A DNA stretch of 64,000 bases from Ziziphus jujuba (Eukaryota > Streptophyta > Magnoliopsida > Rosales > Rhamnaceae): the NCBI RefSeq assembly GCF_031755915.1, contig NC_083380.1, positions 34,298,501 to 34,362,500 on the forward strand. Reading direction: 5' to 3'. The translations under genes and the position numbers were made by a program. Below are positions 58,534-64,000 of this stretch, in pieces. Position 1 is the first letter of the stretch. Every line of letters starts with the position of its first letter. A model generated the notes under the pieces. It was not told the origin of the DNA. It made no database searches and saw nothing but the letters and a program-made list of their open reading frames with translations.

Positions 58534-59674
58534 TGATACGAACCTAGGACGACCTGCTCCTAAACCCGTATTATATTAGCCCGGATCTTTAATTAAGTTC
58601 AAGTTCTAATGGAATGAACCTCAACCCCTAACCAACCTGTGGTTAGAAACCTTGGTATAATGTAGACGCCACAATAGGGGATGGAAAACCTATTGATAAG
58701 TCAAGCTAAAACAACCAATTCTCTAATGGTGTTTTAGGTGTTCTCAAAGAATAAAGAGATAATTAATCTCACAAGTATTTTCTTAATCAAATCAAAGTTT
58801 TTAAAGTTATATTATTAATGAAAAATAAGCCTTTAAATAGGCTTTGAAAGAAACAAAATAAACCCTAAAAACCCTAGGAAAAACCGGCCACTTAATGAAG
58901 AATTCTACCTTGGCCGAAACTTTCCTTTTCCTAATCTAATTTGGATTAATTAATTCCTTTATTTTGAATTAGGAATTAATTAATTTACAAAGAAAATAAT
59001 AAAATAATAACTTTCCTAATCTTATTTGTCCAGAAAATAAATAAATAGAACTAAAAATAATGGTAGTTTCCTAAAACAAAAAGTAGAATAAAATTAGGAA
59101 ACTAAAATACTAGCTTTTTGACTACATTGACTTTGACCAATTCTTTGACCCAAGTGAGCTCCAAATCAGCTTCAATATTCTTTGTAGGATGCCAAATAAG
59201 CTTATTGTGAAGTTCCTCACGTTGCCCTTGCTTGGAAGTAAGAGAAAAGGCTAATACAGTAAAATACAGTAAAGCCCGCGAAGAATACAGCAAATCCGGC
59301 CTTTCTTTCTCCTTGTGCGCAAACCTCCTTGTTGGTCGGCTTTGAAGCTGCTTTGGCTGGTTTCTATGACTCATCCTCCATATAAATTAAACCCATAAAG
59401 ATGGGGTTCCAATTCATACAACCCGACCTCTTTATTGTTACCAAAAACGTCACCCGACCCCGTTTTGGCTTCTATTGCTTGTATGAGTAAAACAGGCCTT
59501 TGTTCTTTAGATATGGCCAACCCCTCTTGACTATGACTTATTCCTTGTATGAATACAGCAAGATTGTCCTTGAACTTCTTGGCTTGGGCCCTAGTGATCG
59601 GCCCCACCTTCATTTGTAATGGGTCAGCACCCCAGCGGGTTGTTGGTCGAGCTGTCTCGGGTGGATTCGCATCA
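58534..59674 (-). repeat. Gypsy-A 5' LTR
   Basis: 1141 bp matching 51421-52561. The Pol-tail reading frame is also present here (59674-59371), although in this position it is not attached to Pol. Confidence 0.94.
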
Positions 59675-59679
59675 CCATC

Positions 59680-62600
59680 AAAACCGAGGAGGGCATTTAC
59701 CTTGCCCTCATTGCAAGAAGCTTGGACATCCACCATCCAAGTGTTTTTGGAGGCCGGATGCATTTTGTGAAAGATGTGGAGGAAAAGGCCACATTGCCAA
59801 AGTATGCAAGCAAAGGAGACAACAAGCCAATGTGGTTAATGAAGAAGCCGAGAACCTATTTGTGGCCACATGCCTTAAGGCCACAAGTAGTGGTCTCGGT
59901 TGGCTTGTGGATAGTGGTTGCTCACACCACATGAGTTTCCAAAAGGATCGTTTTATGGAGGTTGACCGAAACTACAAAACCAAAGTAAAGATTGGTGGTG
60001 GCCGGTTCATGAGAGTAGAAGGCAAAGGAGATGTGTGCTTGAACACCAAGAAAGGTACCAAAATTATAAAAGATGTGCTATATGTTCCTAGGTTGTGTGA
60101 AAACTTGCTTAGTGTAGCACAATTGGTAGAAAGAGGCTTTGCTTTAAATTTTGCAAAAGATGGATGTATCATATATGATGCTTGTGGTAATGAGCTGTTT
60201 AAGGTACCATTGAAGGACAAAAGCTATAGATTGGACCTAGTTAAGAATGAACAAGCCTTAAAAACTAAAGTGGAGTCCATTTCTCAACTTTGGCATAAAA
60301 GGCTTGGGCATTCTAGCTATGGTGCCATGAAAAACACCAATGCCATTGTGAAGGACATGCCAAAGATTGAGGAGATGAGAAGCCTATGTGATGTATGCCA
60401 ACTAGGGAAATCCACACGGCTTCCATTCCCTAAAGCCGGTTCATGGAAAGCTAAGGAGAAGCTTGAGCTAGTCCATTTGGATGTGTGTGGACCGATGAGT
60501 TTGTCATTAATTAGAGGTTGTAAGTACTTCCTAACCTTCATTGATGACTCAAGGATGTGTTGGGTATATTTTCTAACAACCAAGTCACAAGTGCTTGAGA
60601 AGTTCATGGAATTCCCGAAGATGGTGGAAACCCAAAGCAATGCAAAGATGAAGTGCTTGAGAACCGACAATGGTGGAGAATATACAAGCTTGGCTATGGA
60701 GGATTTTTGCAAAGAAAATGGAATGGTGCATCAATTCACAACACCATACACACCACAACAAAATGGTATTTGTGAGAGGAAAAATAGGACCTTGATGGAG
60801 ATGGCAAGGTGCATGATACATGAGAAGAACATGCCAAAGAAGTTTTGGGCAGAAGCCATATACACGGCTAGCTACATCCAAAACCGAGCATACACCAAAG
60901 CCAATGAGTCCAAGACACCCTATGAGATATGGTATGGAGAAAAACCATCTTTGGAAAACATAAAAATCTTTGGAAGTGTTTGTTTTCTCCATGTTCATCC
61001 ACACATGAGAGACAAGCTTGACAAAAGGGAAAATGTGGGCATCTTGGTCGGCTTTAGTGAGGTTACCAAAGGTTTTAGGGTTTTCAACTTGGAAACCAAG
61101 AAACTTATGGTAACAAGGGATGTGAGGATTGATGAAGATGCTGTTTGGGATTGGACAAAGGAGGAGCTTCTTGTCCATGAAGATAATGCTCGGTTGGATG
61201 ATGAAGAAGAAGAAATCAATGACAATGACAATGAAGAAAATGAAGATGATGAGGAGGATGCACTTGAGACCATTGGAGCCGAATTGGAGATTGGAGATGG
61301 TGTTAGAGGAGAAAGGCCATTGTTCGAAATATATGAAAGGTGCAATGTTGCCTTGAGTGATCCTACCAATGCTCAAGAAGCTATGCAAAAGAAAGAGTGG
61401 ATGGACGCCATGCAAACCTAAATGGATATGATAGAAAAGAATGAAACTTGGTCTTTGGTTTCTAAACCTAAAAACAAGAAACCAATTGGTGTAAAGTGGA
61501 TCTTTAGGACCAAGTTCAACCCGGATGGAACAATATGCAAGCACAAGGTAAGACTTGTGGCAAAAGGCTATGCACAACAAGTAGGTGTAGATTATGGAGA
61601 GACGTTTGCACCTGTTGCAAGAATGGAGACCATAAGGCTCATCCTATCCATCTCGGCCTCAATGTCATGGAAGGTGTACCACCTTGATGTAAAGTCAGCT
61701 TTCTTGAATGGTGTGCTTCAAGAGGAGGTTTATGCCAAGCAACCCGAGGGCTTCATTGTTTAAGGACATGAGGACAAAGTCTACCATCTACACAAGGCAC
61801 TTTACGGGTTAAAGCAAGCACCTAGGGCTTGGTATGGCAAGATTGATGGTTACTTGACCTACCAAGGCTTTAGGAGGAGTCCAAATGAGCTACCACTATA
61901 CATAAGTAATGAAGAAGGCATGATTATTATCTCACTCTTTGTTGGTCACGGGTGAAAATGAAAAGAATGTGGAAGTTTTGAAAAATGAACTTGAAAAGGA
62001 GTTTGACATGTCAAGACTTGGTGAAATGAATTACTTCCTTGGAGTGGAAGTGATGTAATGCTCTAGGGGTATTTTCATATCTCAAGAGAAATACATCAAA
62101 GATCTTTTGAAAAAGTTCAACCTTGATGAATGCAAGCCAATGTCAACACCAATGAGCTAAGGAGACAAATACAAGAAGGAGGATGGCACACCAAAGGTAA
62201 ACCCGACCCTATATAGAAGCATGATAGGAAGTTTGCTCTATGTATGTTCATCAAGACCGGATATTATGCATGCCACATGTGTTTTGTCTAGATATATGCA
62301 AGCACCATCCCAAAACCATTTTGTAGGTGCCAAAAGAATTCTTAGATACTTAAAAGGAACACAAGACTTTGGAGTTTGGTATGATAGGCAAGATGTGATG
62401 AGATTAATGGCCTACTCGGATAGTGATTGGGCTGGATGCTTGGATGATATGAAGAGCACTTCGGGGTATCTTTTCTCACTTGGTAGTGGACCATTCTCAT
62501 GGAATGCAAAGAAGCAAGCAACAACCGCTCAAAGCACCGCCGAAGCCGAGTACATTGCTTGCTCTTCATGTGCAAATCAATGCATTTGGCTTAGAAAATT

Positions 62601-62889
62601 ATTGGAGGACCTTAGTTATCCTCAAGAAAGTTCAACCATCATCAAATGTGACAACACTTCAGCCATATCAATAGCCAAGAACCCCGTTCAACATGGAAGG
62701 ACAAAACACATACCGGTGAAGTATCACTATTTGAGGGAGTTTGAAGAAAATGGAGAAGTAAGCTTCGAATATATCAAGACCGAAGATAACCTTGCAGATT
62801 TCTTTACCAAGCCACTTCCAAAAGCAAGATTTGAGACCTTGAGGAAGCTTCTAAATATTTCAAGCAAGAACACCAAGGAGGAGTGTTGA
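59680..62889 (+). pseudogene. Copia-3 zinc knuckles, protease, integrase, RT and RNase H (broken)
   Basis: Continues gag after the Gypsy-A insertion: CPHCKKLGHPPSKC and CERCGGKGHIAKVC (59715-59815), protease DSGCSHHM (about 59905), pre-integrase LWHKRLGHSSYGAMKN, then an integrase with LVHLDVCGPM and FIDDSRMCWVYF, the second acidic site RTDNGGEY, and TPQQNGICERKNRTL (60470-60800). The RT region follows. Breaks: TAA at 61419-61421 and 61761-61763, an 11-base deletion at 61938/61939 that removes the catalytic YVDD block and shifts frame, and TAA at 62056-62058 and 62158-62160. RNase H reads cleanly from 62221 to the stop at 62887-62889, inside the LTR. An apparent reading frame begins at 59619 within the Gypsy LTR, but that start is artificial. 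Confidence 0.93.
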
Positions 62890-63869
62890 AATGTGGTGAT
62901 CTTGCCACAATGTGCAAGGTAGTTCGGTTACACTTGCACTCTTTGTTTTGCAACATCAAAGACCAAACATTATTTATGTTTATGCATTTTATTTTATCTT
63001 GTAATGTTTAAGAACAATATCCTTTTTGTAATGCCCTAAGCTCATTATCTAGCTTAGGGCCTTTTTGTCTAGTTGCTGGAATTGTATTTCCAGCAACATA
63101 AGTCCACTTCCTTGGATGCCGTTTGAAGTAGGTTTGGGATTTGGATCTGAATTTTGGATATGATAAACTAGATATGCAGAGGAAGCAGCAGCAAGAAGGA
63201 TGGCCCAATTTGGAGCTGAGAAGGCTGAGTTAAGCCCAAAACAATCCGACCCTTATGCAGTTTTGTTGCCTAGAAAACTGGGCAAAACTGCCTCAGGTCA
63301 AATGGAGTTGGTTTTCTCTGGTTTTTGGCTAGAACGTATTTTAATATTCAAAAAGGCTTCCCTCCAATTTTCAAGTCAAATGGAGTTGGTTTTCAAATTC
63401 AAATGCCTTAAACAAGATGAACTGCCCATTAAAGAAGGTTTCTTGCATGCCCAGCACATTGATTAGAGTTAGTTGAGGTAGTTTGGCTTGGTTGGTTACT
63501 TTTAATGCTTTTTTATTTATTGCTTAATATGGAAGCATGCCTTATTGTCTTTTTGATGTATTTAAAAGTATGAAAATTGTAATGAAAAACGTAGAGGAAG
63601 GTATATTAAAAAAAACATATTTTGAAAAACAACAACTTTTGGCTCTCTCTCTCTCTCTCTCTCTCAACTACTACATTTGTTTTCTTCTTCTTCCCAAAAG
63701 CTAACAACATTCTCAAGAACCCCAAACCTCCATTAAAACCAGAAACAAAACCTTAACAAACCCAAAAACAAAATCAAGAACCAAGAACCAACAACAATCA
63801 TTCTTGACTAACACATTGAATGATTGTGCTCTAGGGTACAACAACATAAACCTACACCAAATTCCAACA
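62884..63869 (+). repeat. Copia-3 3' LTR
   Basis: 986 bp with the same termini as 49446-50438. The polyprotein stop TGA lies at its fourth to sixth bases. A CT microsatellite (63641-63664) is expanded relative to the 5' copy. Confidence 0.92.
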
Positions 63870-64000
63870 ATGCGGAGGAGGAGCTCGGCTGAAGCTTTCC
63901 GATCAAATTCCAGCCACTACCAGCGGGTTTGTGGTCAATGGAGGTTAGAAATGTGTTCCTCATCTTATTAGCTTTCTATAGCCACCACATTTGTGAATTT

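Larger units (their letters stand above)
51421..59674 (-). mobile_element. Gypsy-A: young, nearly intact Ty3/Gypsy retrotransposon (TSD CCATC)
   Basis: Flanked by perfect CCATC duplications (51416-51420 and 59675-59679) inside Copia-3 gag. Both LTRs are exactly 1141 bp (51421-52561 and 58534-59674) and differ by about 9 substitutions by eye (0.8 percent), so the insertion is recent relative to everything else here. The primer-binding site, polypurine tract and a single Gag-Pol frame with only two stops are present. Two solo LTRs of this family lie at 28726-29859 and 46288-47352. Confidence 0.96.
49446..63869 (+). mobile_element. Copia-3: LTR retrotransposon with integrase, split by Gypsy-A
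   Basis: The 5' LTR is 49446-50438 (993 bp) and the 3' LTR is 62884-63869 (986 bp), both starting TGTTGAAATGTGG and ending CCAACA. Flanks ATGCA (49441-49445) and ATGCG (63870-63874) form a 5-bp TSD with one change. The primer-binding site follows the 5' LTR at once and the purine tract AAGGAGGAG precedes the 3' LTR. It is the same family as Copia-1 in the opposite orientation, but with the integrase region present. Gag is broken by Gypsy-A at 51421-59674. Confidence 0.94.
48498..64000. mobile_element. Second copy of the LTR-like repeat, interrupted by Copia-3; continues past the window
   Basis: From 48498 (TGTAACACTCTGCCCCG) the plus strand matches the reverse complement of the 44314 end of the 3.2-kb unit, with shared blocks such as GACTAGTAGCACG and ACCGAGGTACCGTTG. 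Similarity is recognisable to about 48960 and patchy beyond. Host-element sequence runs to 49445, is broken by Copia-3 (49446-63869), and resumes at 63870 with GC-rich DNA to the window end. Its other terminus is not visible. Confidence 0.7.

Noticed and set aside
59371..59763. Apparent 131-codon gene ending [14 protein letters not shown]
   Set aside because: A chimera of Copia-3 DNA and the Pol-tail frame in the Gypsy-A 5' LTR; no independent gene.

Overview
This window is nuclear DNA of a flowering plant. The signs are spliced genes with GT-AG introns, an LSD1-type zinc-finger gene, Copia, Gypsy, CACTA, hAT, MULE-like and TRIM elements primed by initiator-Met tRNA, degenerate TTTAGGG telomere-like sequence, and AT-rich spacers. 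The species cannot be named from the sequence. Only one host gene is clearly recognisable, an LSD1 homologue on the minus strand (about 1-6300, 3' end outside the window). A second, decayed and unidentified host gene lies at 25.1-26.2 kb on the plus strand. Most of the rest is mobile DNA in several nested layers. No rRNA, tRNA gene or CRISPR was seen.

Layout. 0-6.3 kb: LSD1-like gene with a small foldback MITE in its first coding intron. 7.6-14.9 kb: decayed hAT transposase split by a Copia element (Copia-1, 8582-14010, TSD TAATA). Copia-1 has one unbroken 1101-codon gag-protease-RT-RNase H frame but no integrase. 16.1-16.45 kb: a complete TRIM. 17.75-22.15 kb: a truncated, older relative (Copia-2) that also lacks integrase. 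22.15-22.6 kb: a foldback element. 23.3-24.9 kb: telomere-like tract with a ~100-bp minisatellite. 28.7-29.9 kb: solo Gypsy-A LTR (TSD GTTAG). 30.5-35.3 kb: CACTA element with ~177-bp internal tandem repeats (TSD AGG). 36.6-37.5 kb: MULE-like TIR element. 38.1-47.5 kb: chromodomain-type Gypsy-B (TSD AAGAA) carrying two later insertions: a 3.2-kb LTR-like unit (TSD TGTAG) and a solo Gypsy-A LTR (TSD CTTCC). 48.5 to beyond 64 kb: a second copy of the LTR-like unit, invaded by Copia-3 (49446-63869), whose gag is invaded by a young Gypsy-A (51421-59674, TSD CCATC, two 1141-bp LTRs with about 9 differences by eye).

The most notable result is a comparison among the three related Copia copies. Copia-3 keeps a recognisable integrase. 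Copia-1 lacks exactly 254 codons of it, between GATTGA direct repeats and in frame. The diverged Copia-2 lacks the same domain at nearly the same place with a slightly different junction. This suggests repeated formation of integrase-less Copia derivatives that may have relied on integrase supplied in trans. I found no evidence of a new cellular system; the window is mainly a record of transposon nesting.
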